Assembly: GCA_013138555.1 (NCBI GenBank)
Contig: WTCN01000236.1
Location: 1 to 14,251, forward strand
Source: Methyloprofundus sp.
GTDB taxonomy: Bacteria > Pseudomonadota > Gammaproteobacteria > Methylococcales > Methylomonadaceae
DNA length: 14,251 bases
Direction of reading: 5' to 3'
Shown here: piece after piece, positions 13,447 through 14,251 of the stretch
Layout of the letters: every line of letters begins with the position of its first letter
How positions within the stretch are numbered: the stretch's first letter is position 1
Made by a program: the position numbers and the translations under genes
Notes under the pieces: model-generated
The model's input: only the letters and a program-made list of their open reading frames with translations
The model's database searches: none
What the model was told of the DNA's origin: nothing

Positions 13447-14251
13447 CTAGCCGATATAAAACTGACGCATCATCCCTAAATCTTCATGCTCCAGATTATG
13501 ACAATGATATAAAAACAAGCCTTTATAATCTTCAAAAGGTTTGGCAATAATAATCTCTTCACCCGGCATCACTAAAACAGTATCTTTCCAACCGGAATCA
13601 ATAAAGCCCTTGCTCACTGTTTTATACTCCTCCTGACGCATGCCTTCTATTTCTCTGGATAAAACCTGAAACTGCTGACCATGCAGATGAATCGGGTGAG
13701 CCATAGACATCATCATTCCCCCACCCATGCCTCCGCCCATCATTCCCATACCGCCGCCTTGCATATCCATTTCTTGGCCTTTCTCCATTTTCATTGGGCC
13801 ATGATCATGAAAGATTTTAATTTTCTTGATAGAGCCCAGTTCTACGCGCTCAAAATCGAGCACTCTATTCATTGAAAACGACTTGCCGTTTAATTGGGGA
13901 CGCATCGGCTTCATAGAGATACCAATAGGAATGGGCTTGCTGCTATTATCAACATCACGCTCAGTCAAGCGTCTAAAGGGAGCCAGTTTTTTAGGCAGTG
14001 CAGGTGAATCACTGACTTTTTCAGTTACCCTGAAAGAGGCTATGGGGAACTTATCGCCCTGCCCTAAACCGTCATTGCCCATCATTCCCATGCCCATGCC
14101 GCCCATGCCCATACCACCACGCCTTCCTCCGCCCATTTCCATCGCGACAGATTTTTTACCTAAGCGCTTTTTTTCCACCATAGGTGGCATAGCACCTTCA
14201 TAAGGCAAGCTATACATGACCAGTTTAGTGCCAACAGAACGGTCACTAAAA
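13447..14251 (-). CDS. Multicopper oxidase, Met-rich, C-terminal part (5' end outside window)
   Basis: The frame is open to the window edge, giving at least 267 residues. The ATG at 14217 is internal and should not be taken as the start. The C-terminal copper motifs are clear: HPIHLHGQQF (about 13671-13700) and YHCHNLEHEDLGMM (about 13465-13508), which supply type 1, 2 and 3 copper ligands. Two Gly/Met-rich inserts are striking, one near 14071-14150 (repeated MGMGG) and one near 13700-13800 just before the HPIHLHG motif. Met-rich segments of this kind bind Cu(I) in CueO-type oxidases. A role in copper tolerance or metal oxidation in the periplasm is likely. The N-terminal export signal and first cupredoxin domain lie off the window. 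Confidence 0.9.
   Translation of the reverse strand, partial: FSDRSVGTKLVMYSLPYEGAMPPMVEKKRLGKKSVAMEMGGGRRGGMGMGGMGMGMMGNDGLGQGDKFPIASFRVTEKVSDSPALPKKLAPFRRLTERDVDNSSKPIPIGISMKPMRPQLNGKSFSMNRVLDFERVELGSIKKIKIFHDHGPMKMEKGQEMDMQGGGMGMMGGGMGGGMMMSMAHPIHLHGQQFQVLSREIEGMRQEEYKTVSKGFIDSGWKDTVLVMPGEEIIIAKPFEDYKGLFLYHCHNLEHEDLGMMRQFYIG

Noticed and set aside
13826..14203. Forward 125-residue open frame opposite the multicopper oxidase
   Set aside because: It is the antisense shadow of the Gly/Met-rich tracts; the minus-strand frame has clear copper motifs.

Overview
This window holds a soluble methane monooxygenase (sMMO) gene cluster from an aerobic methanotroph. The proteins resemble those of gammaproteobacterial (Methylococcaceae-type) methanotrophs, with MmoX and MmoB following the residue numbering of Methylococcus capsulatus almost exactly. 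The DNA is fairly AT-rich, which suits a Methylomonas/Methylobacter-like organism better than the GC-rich Methylococcus, but the genus cannot be fixed from this sequence alone.

Layout. The left edge (1-832) has a probable C-terminal remnant of an unidentified gene and, pointing left, a helical, cysteine-free 193-residue protein of unknown function with a phasin-like look. A 761-bp gap (833-1593) contains several dyads and repeats, a G-poor tract and a consensus sigma-54 promoter at 1446-1461. Its predicted transcript would begin at the foot of a long hairpin (1473-1557). From 1594 the operon runs mmoX, mmoY, mmoB, mmoZ, mmoD, mmoC, a 96-residue unknown gene and mmoG (a GroEL-like chaperonin). 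Strong hairpins lie in the gaps after mmoZ (one is terminator-like) and after mmoC. A classic intrinsic terminator at 9317-9352 separates mmoG from mmoR, a sigma-54-dependent activator. A 28-bp-arm palindrome sits between mmoR and the convergent housekeeping pair hemW-pyrE on the minus strand. The right edge contains the C-terminal part of a methionine-rich multicopper oxidase.

How it works together (family knowledge plus inference). MmoX, MmoY and MmoZ form the diiron hydroxylase that oxidises methane to methanol. MmoC passes electrons from NADH through FAD and a [2Fe-2S] cluster. MmoB couples and gates the hydroxylase. MmoD is tied to assembly and the copper response. MmoG probably assists folding or assembly of the hydroxylase, of MmoR, or both. 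MmoR with sigma-54 probably activates the promoter at 1446-1461. The sensor/regulator pair mmoS/mmoQ, found beside mmoG/mmoR in Methylococcus, is not in this window.

Most notable: (i) the predicted mmoX transcript starts at the base of a long two-part hairpin; (ii) a terminator-like hairpin splits the operon between mmoZ and mmoD; (iii) MmoG has Asn where GroEL has its ATP-hydrolysis aspartate (Asp398); (iv) a small helical protein of unknown function lies between mmoC and mmoG; (v) a hairpin hides the first possible start of mmoR.
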